Below, piece after piece: positions 24,263-38,969 of a DNA stretch of 64,000 nucleotides. The DNA comes from Callaeas wilsoni. Taxonomy: Eukaryota; Chordata; Aves; Passeriformes; Callaeidae. The notes below the pieces were generated by a model. It ran no database searches and was not told the DNA's origin. It saw nothing but the letters and a program-made list of their open reading frames with translations. Made by a program: the position numbers and the translations under genes. Position 1 is the first letter of the stretch. Each line of letters begins with the position of its first letter. Location: the NCBI GenBank assembly GCA_013398955.1, contig VWPU01013574.1, positions 46,645-110,644 on the forward strand, written 5' to 3'.

Positions 24263-27069
24263 TGAGGTCCATGGCAGCCCCACTAAGTCTGCTCAGGGAA
24301 GGAAAGGCTTCACTCAGCAGTCCCTAGTTACACGGCCAGGTCCTTCAAGGGCAGCAGTGCCTGTGTTGGTGAAGGCATCATTGCTATGTGTCACGTAGCA
24401 TCTTTGGCCCAAGCAGTGGAACCTCTTTCACTAAAAAAATAACAAATGTTCAGCTAAAAACTGAAGTAATTTCTTCCCTCTCCAGCAAAGCCACTTCTGC
24501 AGCAGGGAGGTGCAAAAGGATCCATTTACTCTGCAACTGAAACATTGCTTACCTGTGAAGGAGCAATAACTCCCTACAGCTGCCCTAACACAGTCAAAGT
24601 GGTGTGAAAACAAAACTTTGTCATAAGACTTGAACAGAAACATGACACCCACCACTTGGGATCTCACTGAAGGGATTTATTGTGCTCTACTCTGTCCAGC
24701 CAAGCCCGTTTGACTGCTGAGTAAAGACAACCCTTGGCATTTTTTGGGTCAGTGTGATACCAGGAAAATGCTGTCTCCTACAGCAACAGCGCTCATCTTA
24801 CCGGGTGTGTCTGTGCTCATTGTAGGGAAGGATGCCTAAAGCAGGAGGAATTTGTAGTTCACCATATCGATAAACCTGTTGACAAGACAGCATGCTGTGG
24901 AAGAGGCCAGTGCAAATGGAAATGGAGTCAGAGTGGGTCAGGATGCTCCCCTAATGGTCTGAGTATCAGAAAGCACAGACAGCCCCCGTGCTACCACGTG
25001 GAAGCATCACTTGCTGCAAGTCAGTTATTGATCCTTCATATAGCTTCTTCTTGTTTAATTAAGTCTCTGGAGAGGATAAGGGAGAAAAATAACTTCGGAA
25101 ATGAAAAGTATCAATAGCTGCAGCTGAGGTTCTGAAGAGTCTTATGAATTCAGGGCGATGGAATAAACACCATGAGCTTCCCTTGCAGAAAAATTATGTT
25201 CTTACATAAAAAGTCACCTGGAAGTCAGATTAGGGCAACTGCTACTTCAAATGGAGTTATAAAAGGGAGAAATTTTTACCTTTGGGAGAAATTTAGTTTT
25301 GCCTTTGGACATATCTTTATAAATTACAAGTTCTGCTGGGAATACACAGGATACAGCAGCCCATGGTTGGCCCTGCTGTCTCTGGAAGGGCAAAGGTGTT
25401 CTGCCCTAGCACTAATACATGTTTCAGACTCTCCAAGCAAAACTTCTGGGGCCTCTCTTTTAAGCAGTTTCCCACTCTGTAACTCAATTCTAATAACAAA
25501 CTTGCACTGCAACATCACCAGACTGACAAAGTGTGCATTTCTATTCTAAAAGCCCTGGCTCTTCCACACCAGTAGGCCAGCAGCACTAGTAGCTGCCATT
25601 AGCTAATAGCACTTGGAGCATCTTTATGGGTCAGCTGTGAGTTTGTACATGACACCCATCCATGACATGAGGAAAGAAGTTCCCCTGTATATGAAATTAA
25701 GAGGGAAAAAAGTGAAGAAGAAAACAATATTGGAAGGAAAACACATACAGGAAATACAAGTGATCAGGTGACATGAACATGGTCAATGTAGTTCTCACTA
25801 ATTTTGAAGGACTTGGTGACCCCACAGTTCTTACATTTGGCATTGCAAAACTGGGAAACTCTGCCACAGGAAAAAATGTTAAATGCACTAAGATGCTCTC
25901 AGAGTAAATGTATGAATAGCTTGATTTGTCCTGATGGATGGATAGACATTGTCACAGCTCACTTCATCTGACAGAACTAAGACTCATATATGGTACAAAT
26001 TGATTCAGAAAAGAGAAGACTGTCACATGCTATTACTGCTACATTTGATCTTAATAACTATGTACTATAAACAGATTTTGGTGCACAGCTGCTTCCAAGG
26101 GAAAAAATGAGGAGTAGCCCAGCAAGAATCAAAAGCTGTCCTAAGTATGTTCCCCTGTGCACACCCTGAGCACTTTGAAGGGTAGGAAGAATCCAGTTAA
26201 AACTTGTTCTGCTTTCCCCCTTTTGTCCACCTCATCATCACTGCATTTGGTACTCCTAAAGGATTTGCTAAAGGCCAGGGAAAGAAGGAACTCAATCTGT
26301 GTCGCATGTGTCTTCCTGATGTTGAAACCAAACACTCTTACAGCTGTTAGTTCTTCTTATCATGCCCTGTTTAGAGAAGAAATTCTGGGGTTTGTTGATC
26401 TTCTCATGCAAGACAAGCAGGATCTTAGGGCTTTTCCTATATACTCCAGCCACTTGTCACAGTTTCATTGCCCAGACATACAGGATGGCTGCATCTCTGA
26501 AGAGGTGGAATTTAAATAAAGCGTATCATTGAAGAGTAAATGTAAAGCTCTCAAACACAAAATCTAACAAAAAAGAATGGAAAATAGGCAGTGGTAATGC
26601 AGAAGCCCAGGCAACAACCTCCACCCCCTCACCCACTGCATGTCACAGCAAAGGCTGGACAAAGGAGCAAATTCTGCAGCTGGTGACATGGCTCACTGCT
26701 GGGAGATGCTCCAGCAGCTCAGGAGAAGCATCCAGCCTGGCACAGAAAGCCATCCCCTGTGTTCAAGGAGATGACACTCTGTCCTTGGCCCTGCCCAGAA
26801 CTTGCAAGGTGATTCTGGATGCATCACTGCCTGTCTCTTCGCCAGCAGTAGAGCAGCCTCCCATGAGGAATGGTGGGGAAAAAAAACCATATTTGTTTAT
26901 ATGTGATCAGTCACTGAATATATTTGCTTTTTTTTTCTTTTTTCTCATAAATAGCTCTTACTTCTTCTTGGGTACTTCCTGCCAACAAGAGCAGAGGAGG
27001 AGAGAAAAAAAGGTATAATCTGGGTGTTAGCAAAAGTCACCCTTTGTAATCAGAGGAGCCCTAAACACC

Positions 27070-27102
27070 TTCCTTTTCCTTTTTTCTTCCTTTTCTCTTC
27101 TG
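27070..27102 (+). repeat. Pyrimidine-rich low-complexity tract
   Basis: Almost uninterrupted C/T, of the CCTTTTCC type. Confidence 0.8.
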
Positions 27103-28113
27103 AAGCAAAAAATCAAACACTATCCACCGGGGAGTGTGATTCAACATAAAATCTCTCTGTCTAATCAGCATGCCCAGAAAGATTTTTGTCTTCCTATAAT
27201 TACATGGAGCACAGAAGTTGTAGCAGTGCCCCTTCCCAGTGTACATGAACCAAGTGAGACAATCCTTGGAGTCCCCACAGCCCCTTATCTGATGGGCAGC
27301 CTCATTCCCTGGTCACAAAGCAGAAGTTTAAATTGGTTTCATTACTGTCAAGGGCAACTGGTCTGACACCAGAATATCACACTTCTTCCCACTTCCTTCT
27401 CCTCTCCTCATTCCAACACTTGTGGGCATACGCACAGGTCCACTTGCACACACTTAGTCCACTTCCCTTATCTGTGTAGCGTATCATCGGTGGATGTTGA
27501 CACCTATGGGGCAGAGGCAGTGAGCTGGATATCTTTACCAAGAAAAACACTTAGCTGCAGCATGGCAAGCTAGAAGGTGAGGGAATTGGAAGGACATAAT
27601 GAAGAAAGCATCGGCAAATGAAAAGATGGAGTGGATAAGTAAAGAAGAAAGAGCCTTTAACAAAAATGCACAACAAATAGAGGAATGTGAAAGATTGTTT
27701 CTATGGCAATGTAAGTAAGACTGCAAAACTGCCGCCTGCAAGCAAATGTATTTAAAATGAAACATGAGGTAACTGAGGTAACAGAGTCTGTGTCATTAAT
27801 GGCAAAGCAATTTAACATCACCAAGTCCTCAGCGTCCCCCACACCTTTGCCACAAGGTGCAATGTGACCACCCAGATTTTAGCACTGGGGACATTGTCCA
27901 GGCAGCCATGGCCAGGGACCACCACTCAGGTCATGGGTCTGCAAGGGCAGGCAAGAGAAACAAGCCTACTCACACATGGATCAGGCTTGTGTCTTGACCC
28001 AGCCATGCTGACTTCAATAATCCCTTCCTGCACAGTTTTTGGCAGTCTTAAAAAGTGAGCATTTTAGACTCCTGTTGAATCCCTGGTTGAACAAACTCGG
28101 TAGTGGGATTTGC

Positions 28114-28141
28114 TCCTCTCTCTCTCTCTCTCTCTCTCTCT
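28114..28141 (+). repeat. (TC)n dinucleotide microsatellite
   Basis: An almost pure CT run of about 28 bases. Confidence 0.9.
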
Positions 28142-31100
28142 GGCTGCTTCTTTCTCGGCCAAACCCCTGCCTGTACCTGGCCTCTGAGGCCAGGGAGCCT
28201 TTCTGGAAAAGAGTGGCAGGACAGGGCAGACGGGGCAGGTAGCCCCATTAAAAACATGACCTGCCTCCCCTCTTGTGACCCCAGTGCCATCAGCTCACCA
28301 GCACACTGTTGAACCCTCCCCTTAGCTTGCCTTAGACAGGTGACAAGAGATCGTTAAGATCTTGAAGCTGTGTGCACATAATATACTGCAAAATAAAACA
28401 TGTTACTCTGTATGTGGTAGATGAGGATTAATTTTTAGGTCAAATAGACTGAAGCAAAAGCTTAAAATAAAGGAGAAATAAACTCCATACAACTTCCTGG
28501 CTGTATGAGCCTGTTCCTAACCTGCTGAAAGGAAGTTAAAATTATTAAAAAATTATATCAGCATTTCTTCCACATGACCTTTCTTTGAGACCCTTGCCGT
28601 TCTTTCCTGGAGACATACAAGACCTTCCTTTCCAAACGAGGACTCAAATGAGAAGCCATGCATGCACTGGGAGGCAGGTGGCCAGCTGCCAGCAGCCCCA
28701 GCTCTCCCAGACTGGGAGACCAGCCCCTCTCACTCACCCCCAGCAAGCTGTCTGTGCTATACCAGCATCAGAAGCAACAGGCCAAAGATGACAGGTACAC
28801 TTGTCTAAATTGAATGTTGCCAAGTGGTTCTCAAGGAAAGGGCTCACAGCAAAGTGTAAGATGTAAATTGAAGTGCAGAGAGAGTGCTTCAACAGACGTT
28901 CTTATCAGTTGTGCTGCTAGACGCCCTCTTTCAGCTATGTGACATTTCAGTTCCTAAAGCCTATTATGCCCTATTTATTTCCATTTTCTGAATAGTTAAA
29001 GCTGTAACCTAGCACCTCAGGCACTGGTCTGAGGCTTTGGAGAGCTGGGTCTGGCTTGCTGCTGTGCATGCAGCATGGCAATGCCTTTATAGAAAGAACA
29101 GGGTTAATATGTCCATGCTGCAACTAAATCCTGGTTATAAGAGCCTCATATGAGGGCCCGTTGAGTGCTGAGGGCTTACGCTGCTACACATATTGTTTTT
29201 GAATTAAACTCAACCGTTCTTTCTTTTTTTGACGTAAGACAGCTTATTTACTCTTAGTGCTCTTATTTGTGCTATGCCAATGCCATTTATCAAAATGCAG
29301 TTGGTGTCAGCTATATTTCTCTGCTGTCGACCTGAGCAAAACAGCAGTGAATGAGGCCCTTCCCTTTTAATTATCTGCCTTTTTTCCCAAAAAAATCTGT
29401 ATCTGGATATAGTTTCCACTATATTAATCAAGGGGTACAGAGCCTTTCCACTCTCTCCAGGATGTTGCACAGACACCACTTAGTTCCTCTGTCCGTTTTC
29501 TGCTCATTACAGGAGAGTGCCCATGACTGTAAATCAATTATGCATGCAAGGAAGGAAGCCATGCTGGTGCCTGAAACATTCTCAGGTGAGCTGATACCTG
29601 CTTTTGTTTCTCAGTGGTCCGGACTTCACCTCACCCGTACTCTTCCTTCCCACCTTGAAAGGCAAAGCTACCCTCAGCCTGCTGGTAGAGTGGGCTGAAA
29701 GACACCTTTCCTGTTAACATCAGACACCCCCACTTCTCTCTTTTCTTCTCCCCTTCAAGTTCAGGGTTTGTTTTGGTAGCTGGTTTCTGTTTAAAAACAG
29801 TCCTCGCGGAAGCAGCCTGCTTGACAGCCCTGCTGGCTAAAATCTGCTGTTTATCCACAGAATGGAATGTTGTGTGCCACCGAAGCTTTCTTATTCTCAT
29901 CACCTACATGCCGCAGGTCTGCTCTCCCGAAGCACCTCTAGGGATGAACGCACGCTTCTGTCTCTGAGCTAAATTCAATCCCTGATCTCTTTGCAGAAAT
30001 GAACAACAAGGGAGAGATTTGGCATGACTGATGGGAACCAAATGAATAATTCATGGCAGATCATTTATTTTGATGAATTTTATCCTCTTTTTCTGTTTGC
30101 AAATTGTCTGCAAGTAGCTTATGAACATCTCAAATGTATATGGGATTTGAAATTAACTGCTGGATACTTTCCGCAAATAACTCCTAGCCTGTAGATTGCT
30201 CATGAACCATTCAACAGAAGCATCTGAAATTTCAAATTCTAGCCACATCGATTAGCTTTGATTGCTTTCGTGAGCCAGAAGCTCATCTACAGTGCTGGTG
30301 TAAATGCAAAGGAACTCTGTGGACCGCACCGAGGCATGACTCCAGGTTGCCATTGGTGTTACAAGTCTCAGAGTCTGTCCAGAAAACATTTCTGTTCTCT
30401 GTGCAGGAAGGCAGCATTAGAAATCGTGTCCTCAGTGACTGGGGGAGGAGAAAGTAAAACAAAATAATTTTATGTTTGCATTTATTTTCTATGAAACATA
30501 AAATGCTTTGTTCTAGTAACAAACCCTGCCATGTAAACATCCATATCTTTAAGATGCTTGGCTATCAGTCATGAAATCTGTCATTTCTTACCTGCTTACC
30601 TGATGCATTTCCCATCAGTTACTATGACATTTCCACTTACAGAAATCCATTCAATTAGTTTGCTAAAGTAAATGTGGGACTAGATTCACTACCAAAATGT
30701 CTCAGCTCCATGCCAGTGGTGCTGCACTGAAGGCAGGGGTGTAAAACCGGCAGGTTACAACAGAAGATTCCACTGGGGGAAATCACTTTTATTTTAATAT
30801 TTATCAATAGTCTTGTAGCAAAGCAGATTGAGAGAGCTTTGGTTGATGGGATGCTATTTTGGCAATCCTCAAACCTCTCATTCAACTGGATAAATCTTGA
30901 TATATGCCCATTTAGTGAATGCTTATGTAATATTCATCTGAGCCTGGTGGTACTTGTGCCAAATTCTTGCTGGCTTTCGAGGGCGCACCATGTCTATTTT
31001 ACACAATGTCATAAATGCCCAAGCAGCTGGTAGAGCCTGTCAGCCCCTGTCAGGCTATTTGTGTGGAGTACATCTGAACAAACACCCCAGCAGTGAAAGG

Positions 31101-34100
31101 CCAAGTCACCAGCTCCCAGACTCATGGTTGTCAGCCAAGAGAACAGATACGAGTTTGTCTTAACTTACAGCTGAAAATCGGACTGCAAATCCTCTCCGAT
31201 CAGGTTCTCTCGCTTCAGCAAGACCCCAGCTACTCGAAAGTCAAGACACGCTGTGGTGCACATCAAGACACAACCCATCCGACCTCTGAGCGACAGCTGG
31301 ATATTGGTTTTCTCCAAATTACTCCAGCTGCAAGCAACGTACAGCACAGTGAGGGGAACAGGGAACTCTTCATCAGTGGGAATTAGCAGCTGATGCTGCT
31401 CTCTCTTCACCTTTCCACATCTCTGCGCCCCTGAAATCCCTGATATCAGACATGCTGCCAGCCCCTGAGTACTTTTTCCTTTTGCCACAGCTGTGCTTCA
31501 CCAGGCCTGCTGCATCATACTTGTTTTCTCACTCTGGTCCTGTTGCATCAGAAGCTCTGGGATGGAGGAGGAGGCGGGATGACAAACACAAGTACCCTTT
31601 GCTGCAACACCAACAGAGGCAGAGGAAGGTGCTGTGCTAGGGTGGGGGGTGGCATTTCCTCAGGGCAGAGTATAAATTGTGTGGCACTCCCAGCCCACCT
31701 CACATTTGTGTCAGTCTTTTGCTGAAATACTTGTAAGCTTGTCATTGCTGAAGTCTTTTTGGCAGCCAAGTCTTAAATATAGACTCTAATCACAACTGCA
31801 CATGTTGTACAATCAGCCTAAAAACTGATTAACTTTTGTATAAGCTTATGTTCAAGGGGCAATTCAAGATGTGGGAGCTGGCACCAGCTCAGGGTCTTAG
31901 ACTGTCTCTCCTTGTCATGCATACCATAAAAACAGTATATGGCAGACTTATAAGAGAACCAAATAATATATAATGGAAAATTAAGAGGGAGAACCATGAA
32001 ACAGCCTTCATAAATTAGGTGGACCATTGGGCTATATCACATATATATACTATATAATCTGGTGGAATGAACTGCTGTGAAAATGCTTATTCCACCTAGG
32101 AGTTTTCACATGTTTTATTATTCAGTAGTTTTATTTCATGAACAGGAAGGTTTTTATTTAATTTTGAGAAAAAGGCAGGAGGGAAAATTAAAGCACTCTG
32201 GCTCATATCATTTCTGTAGAAGGAAAAGGGTGGTGTGGGAGAAGGAGGCATTTGCACCTATCCAAGCCCATCACCAAGGCACCCTGTGAGTTCAACTCAG
32301 ACACATCAAGGGAAATGTCAGTAACACAGCTAGTTAGAACAGCAGTCATACCTCATGACATAAGCTGACCTACAGCAAGGTCTACAGCTGAGGCCCAGCA
32401 AAATAATTCCCCTCTGGAACTGAACTGCAGAGAAGTCTTCACCTTTGCTTGAAAGATTTAGCACTCACCATACTGGGAGGCACAGAGTTTGACTTGATGG
32501 CCCTTTGATCTCTCCTGGTTCTTTAATTGCACACTATGTGTTTCTGAGCAACTGGACATTATTTTCCACGCAATCCTCCCTACAAAAATAACCCCTTTAT
32601 TGGTCCATAGATCCCATTGGTCATATTTCATACCCCAAGTCCCCAGTGGTTCTCACTGCCTCTTGGTGCACCGAAAGTGAACTGTAAAGCAGCCAGTGTT
32701 TGAACAGCTGCCAGGAAGAGCTCCTACTCGAAGGGCTTGCTTTCCCAGGCAGTGGGTGCTTCATCTTTAAAATCAATCTGATGCATTGGCACAAGCCCAG
32801 AGAGTGTTAGTCCATCTGCTGCCTAACTCTCCCGGTTTGTTTGCAGAGGCTTGCTGTCAGCTGTTCAAATCCCTCTTTTTCCTCTCCAAGGAATTTCCTT
32901 TTTTTTTCCCCCAAGCCTCCACCAGGATCCCATTAATCCTCACTTTACTTTCACTCTCTTAATCAGCTTCCTGAAAGCCATGGAAAGAAGCTTAGGAGCA
33001 CATGGTGCAATTAACACTATGTCTTATTCAGCTGGCATGGTGAGTGCTGTACAATGGGGTAGGTGAGGCAGGAGAAGCTCGGGTTTCTAAGTCAGAGTTT
33101 TGCACGGTCAATCCCCAAGCCAAACACCATTTCCCTGTGGAGCTAGAGAACAGGATCGTACATCCCACACTTTCCTCCCACCTATTGCAGAAAACAGTAG
33201 ACTTCAAATCACTCCTGGTAAGAAACCAGAAGACTTTCACCTGCTGCCTGGTGGTGGTCTCAGACAAACTCCCACCACTTGGGTAGTTATATCAGATAGT
33301 CAGCTACTGCAATGAGTAAGGACTTCTGGGGCTGTGGGGAAGAGAACACTGCTGATGGATACAGCAATGTGTTCTGTGGCTGCTGGCCACCAGTCTGAGG
33401 GGATATGCTTTTCACAATCCAGGAGTGCCTGGAGTCCCTGGGGAGGGACTTTCCAAGCTGCGTGGCAGATTAACTGCCTGTTAAAGCAGTGCCAAGCCTG
33501 CCCCAACAAAGTCTGGGGAAGCATCCACCATTTAACACCTGGCTGAACTCAGGTGTCTGCTAGAGGAACAAGTCTCTGCACCACACTTGACATTCTGTCT
33601 CCACCCATACCACTCTTCACCACCTTCTGAAGGCTTCATCTAGGGAGGAGCCCGTATCCCAGACAGGTTAGATTTAGGACTCTTCAGTCTCTTGAGTAGA
33701 GCCCAAGTAGCTGCAGGAGCAGGATGCACCTTGTGCATGCCCTGGCTTACTCCTGAATGACCCTTGGCCATAGTTCTCTGGGAAGAGCTGTAGCCAACCC
33801 CTTCTCCCCTTCTCAGTGCAGAGCAGAAGTGAACACCAGCACAGACAGGCACTGACCTCAACCCCACAGGGCAGCCACTGGAGGATGGCATTGTTATCCC
33901 TGTAGGGCATCCCAGGGTTGCTGAATACCTTCCCTGGACAGGAGGAGAGATGGGGCGAGCTTTACCAGCACCCAGTTTCTCTCTCTCCCCGCCTCCCGCT
34001 TGTGGCCACGCTGTGTGACACAGAGCTTCAGTCCAGGCTGCAGCGCTCCTGCTGCTCCAGCCCTGAACAAAGGCAGCCATTCAGCCCCGGCTGTGCAGGG

Positions 34101-37100
34101 GTTTAATGCTACACATGAACATCTACCATTGTTGCCAGCACTGCAGCCCAGAGAAATTAAATGCAAATTGTCTTTGCTCCCGAGCACAGATCGCCATTTC
34201 TTCAGCCCTAGGAGCCAAACAAACACCCTCTGTACTCTCCGTTTTTTCCGTGCACATCACCTGCTTGTCAGCTAATACTCGGCTAGGCTGCAGCATTTAG
34301 CCTTGGGCACAGCCTGCTCACGTGCACCAGCATACAGATAATCTTCTAGGGCTGTAGCTGCGCATGTATCTGGTACAGCAGGATGTGTCTCAAAATAAAA
34401 ACATCGAAGATCAGTCAGTAGGTCAACAAACGACACATCTAAGAGGCAGCAGATTTCCTGCTTGTAAGGGAAAGGCATTACTGCTTCAAAGACTGTCCAT
34501 CCACAACTCCTCCACAGTGGGGGCAACGGGTGATACCATGCCTCCAAAGCTTGATGCAAGGAATACTACTTCTCCTGCCATTGTTCCTTTTATCCAGAAA
34601 TAAGAGGATAAAATTGAACCAATGAACTCAGGCTTGAGATCAAACAAAATTTCCCATGTCAATAATCTCTAAAGGTAGGAATTAAGCTCCTGAGGATACT
34701 GAGAAAGCCCTGGTTTTGGAGTGGTTAATCCTGTGACAGAAAACAAACAGCAAGCAAAAACCCCCAACTTTTGACAGAACAGGTGACATATAATTTAAAG
34801 AGCTTGGTCTGCCAAGACACTTCTGATGTAACAGAGGCATCCATCTGTGAGACCCCTGAGTACACAAATGCCTGGATCCCCACTATAAACAACTGGACTT
34901 CTGGCAAACAGTCTGAACCTCTGCCTACTGCAGCTCTGTCTCCTTGTGACTGGATGTCAATAACAACTGAGACAGTTCAGTCTCACGGTAACAGCGATGT
35001 GCCGCTCCACTCACAGTTCAGATACTTGATTAGTTGCTACAGCTCAAGAAGACTGCTTATCAGCCGAGCTGCAGCGGCAGACTGCACGCGCACTTAGCCT
35101 ATCACAAAAGTGAGATAAAAATGTATTTGCTTAAATCTTTTTCGTTGTGCCTTATGCAAACATGCTTTACCTCAGGTTTGGTCACAGTGCACTCACCTGC
35201 CTGAGCCTCCAGCTCATAGCAGGTTGTGCTTTTAGATCCAAAAATCCCATATTCAAGCCTAGATGATGATGATGCCTAAGGCCATGATGTTCTAACAGAG
35301 GGCACGAGATCCACACAGAGCTGACAGCACGACTAAGGTTTGGATTTTATATCAGGCTTATCTCCATGGTACCTGATCAACTCTATCCACTCCCAGCTAT
35401 CACTTACCTCTGTAAAGAAACAACATTCAGGTCACCAGCCTTACAATTTGTGAGCAAGGAGGCAGACAAATCTCTAGTTTAGAATAGATGAATCTCCAAA
35501 TGGCTGATGCATAAAACAAGAAGCTTAATTTAAAATAGCCAAATATGGGGTTTTCCTCCACATTTAGAAATGTTCATCACCTGCACATTAGCTCACTAGC
35601 TTCTTCAAATACACATAGATATTCGCTCTCACAATGCATTGAGGGAAAACTCCATTTCCGTGAGTCAGTTTCTGGTAGAGAGCACAGAGAGCTGGATAGT
35701 TCTCTGCCAAGAGGAAATGATTAAAGCCAGAAATCAGCCAAACCCATATGGTTACAAAATGTTGGGGGTTCCCTACCCTCCCCAGGGCAGGGCAGAGTTC
35801 TTGCAGATGTTGAGAATCTTTCTTTGGCTCACAAAATGCAGATGAGCACATCTGATCAAATCTTAGCTGTGAAAATACCCAACCCAACACAGGAGGAGCT
35901 GAAGGAGCTGTCTCTTAATACAGGTGGCCCATCATCAGACTGGCAAATGGCAGGGCTTATAATTTTCATACTGTTGCAGAAGACCCCCAAAAGTTGTTAT
36001 CAGCAGTATTGTGGAATGAGAAGGCATTTCGGAAGGTGCACATTGAAAACAAGGGTTTAGAAAGGTTGAAACATTTAGAGCAGGTGAAGCTGCTCAGAAG
36101 TTTGCTATAGAGGCTGGCTTCACCTCAAGTTGTCTTACACACCGCATTCACTTCTCAGACTAATTTAAGCTCTCAGAAGCCTGAGAGTTATGGATATAGT
36201 TACCACATCTGGCTGGGGGAATATTTCACCCTCACTACTGAGCTGCAGCTTTGCTTTTATTTAACAATCACAATAACAGCCCGCATTTCTGGAACCTAAG
36301 GAATGCTGTAGTGCAGGCAAAAATTATTTCTGTAATCACTGTGCAAACAGAGGAAGTGCACGAAGGGGTGAAATACTGCAGATGCTGGGACATGGCACTT
36401 AGCAAGGAGAACAAGCTGCCTGACAGAGATGACCCTGGCCAGCACCAAAGATTAGCACCTGGACAAGATGAAGGCTCATGAGCTCAGCAAGAGCTGAGCA
36501 CTGAGCCACTTCAACCTTTGCTCGGTCAGAGAGCAGTGGAGGATATTGCCTTTAATAAAGGCTACAACACGAGGAGCACACACCACATGCCAGCTTATGT
36601 GGCCACAGTTGGGCAGGGCTCCCCTGGAGTGCCAATAACCTTGAGAGGGAAAAGTGCCACACCTTATGGGAATCCAAGGCAAGGAGAATGCAACCATCCA
36701 TACTGTAACATATGCCACGCAGTCTTCAAGAGCTGCTTTTGAAGCTCTGGAAGTCCACCGCTCCAGCTAACATCTGTCAGCTGCAAGAAATTAGTCTCAC
36801 TGTGGCCTTGCTCTCTTGCAGCCTACATTGGCTCCAAAAGAAAGGGAAGACAGGGCTACCATGGTAGCGCTTTTTTGTTTTAGCTTTTTAGCTTTAACCT
36901 TTCCCATTCCATACTGAAGTTCCCATCCCATCTGTCTTTGAAAAAACAAAATAAACACATTCTTGAAGTACTATGAATAGAAACAGCAGGGAAGACCTTG
37001 CTTTGAACTGAGTTGCACTAGTGATTTCTTCCAGGGAGCTTTTGACTTGAACATTTCCTACTAGCTTTGAAACAAAACTTTGAAACAGATCTGCATCGGA

Positions 37101-38969
37101 ACTTGTGAATGTTTCCTTTTAAAATTGTCCCAAAAGGATGGACTCCCAAGCTGCCTGGTTCCTAGACAACGGGGGTGTTATCACTGAACCTTGAAGTAAC
37201 GAAGCCTTAGTGGCTTATCTCATTCACCCAACAAGGCTTAAAGCTCAGTTCTAGCTACAAAGGAGAAACTGCATTACAAGCCCTGCAATCATAAACTTAA
37301 TTTTGCTCTGGTCCAGTTTCACTCCCTTATTTCTCATTTGCTGCAGAACAGCTCCCATCTTGCTCTAAGAAAGACAATCCATTCTTGTATAAAGTCCAAG
37401 GCAAGGCTTTAAAGCCAAGGCATGTCTGTTTTTCCACCAAAGGCATAAATAACTGCAGTACATCTGGCCATCCTTTGCCCAGCTTTAAACAAGGTGTTTG
37501 TGATGGCAGCCCCTGAGGTGTCAGGGTAACAGGAGCTAAAGGGAAGACAGCACTCCCCCATACCTCCAAGGCAGTTACTGGCCAGGACTGAAGCTTCACT
37601 TTTGAGCTTTGGCATCTGCGGGAAAACAGCCAAGAGCTGGTTTGCCTGCTGGTGCTGTGACTGACTCCATCTGCAGCACACACGTACTGCTGGGTGGAGT
37701 GGGAGGTGTGACAGGGCTGAGCTCCACCCTGAGTATGCAGGACCAGCAGTGCCCTGGGATTTCAGAGGCAACTCCTGTTGGTTGCATTGGCCTAGATGCA
37801 TCCCCTTCAGGTACTACCTTGAGTTTAACCAGCTGTGTTTGTCCTGCCTGTGTGCCAAAGACTACTGTCCCACTGTCCCATAGCAGGGACAGAGAGAGCA
37901 GAACTGTGTTAGCTTCTCTGCAACTCAGCATTTTATTTTTAACCATCCTCTCCAGGCATTTGGGATGATGGATCAGGCTTGGAGCTGCAGGGTCTGAGGC
38001 AAGAGCTTTGCTCCACTGATGCTGCTGTGGGGAAAGTAACCTCGAACAGAGTGCAGAGAGATTGATACAGCCCTGCACTGCTTTGGTTAAACCAGCTGAA
38101 GCTTCTCCATCCCAGGGCTGTAGGAAGCGATTGCCTGTGGTGGAGGGGGGCACCATTCCTGTCACAACAAATAAACTTCGGTCACTTCTCAGTGCACGTG
38201 TTCGTCTTACCCAGTCCCTTTGCAGTCCATGGCAAATTCTAGACAGCCAAAGGCAGCAAGGGGAAAAGATGAGCTCCTCTGACAGCCAGGCAGGTGGTTA
38301 GGAAGGATCCTTCCATTCCTATCACCCTGTCCTGTCACAAACACTTCTATTTTAAGTCAAGGTTTTATTCCTTAAAGATTTCAGACTAGGTTAGCTCTTC
38401 CAGTAAAAGAGGATGCTGACAAACATCTCCCTGGTCTGACAGAGTTTGAGCAAAGCTGTGGGAGTGTCAAATCCACATTAGCTGAAAGAATTCTTACAAA
38501 AAACCCCAACTTGCTCCATTTGACAAACCACTTTCCATCAAAATGGCACAGGCAGGCTACTTGATCCTTAAATTGGGAATTAAGAGATAGAAGAATGGGG
38601 CTGATTCCCCATGTTTATTAAAATCTGCATTTGAGACTCAGAGCATTTATCCCGCATGCCATCAGCAGTAACATTTTACTCCCTTACTGCTGTATGGAGA
38701 TCAACTTAATGACAATCTGCATTGCTGGAGAGCAGCTCCTGGCTATGCTGGTTTGGGGGGTTTTTTTACAACCTCCTTCACTGCATTAAAGAGCCCTTCC
38801 AATATGTGGTCTGCTGCTCTGCAGAAGTATTTGCATACTAGAATTGAAAATCCACCTCTTAGTCTCCTTTCTGAAAGCTATGGTTCATATATAGTGGCTG
38901 GCTTCACAGTTAAAAAGAAAATTCAAAACAAAACAACCTAACAAGCTTAACCAATAAAATATTAATAGA
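28142..38969. other. Intergenic, no gene recognised
   Basis: Many short open frames on both strands. The longest, 189 codons on the minus strand at 37596-38165, matches no family I know. Unusually repeat-poor. Well-preserved AT-moderate blocks near 29990-30290 could be conserved non-coding DNA, but this cannot be judged from one sequence. Confidence 0.5.

Larger units (their letters stand above)
19916..28113. other. Intergenic, no gene recognised
   Basis: Apart from the small repeats listed separately I see no gene. All open frames are at most about 125 codons, overlap on both strands and lack known motifs. Confidence 0.5.

Noticed and set aside
32470..32535. Possible short CR1 3'-end relic (TTGACTTGATGGCCCTTTGA)
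   Set aside because: Similarity is short and there is no terminal octamer or upstream CR1 sequence.
32640..32665. CAGTGGTTCTCA-like hAT terminus
   Set aside because: No matching inverted end or target duplication found nearby.
33640..34080. 146-codon minus-strand open frame
   Set aside because: GC-moderate sequence with several overlapping frames; no motif or exon-like boundary.
37596..38165. 189-codon minus-strand open frame, the longest in the intergenic region
   Set aside because: No recognisable motif, low-complexity composition, overlapping open frames on both strands, and no splice or promoter context. A chance frame is most likely.
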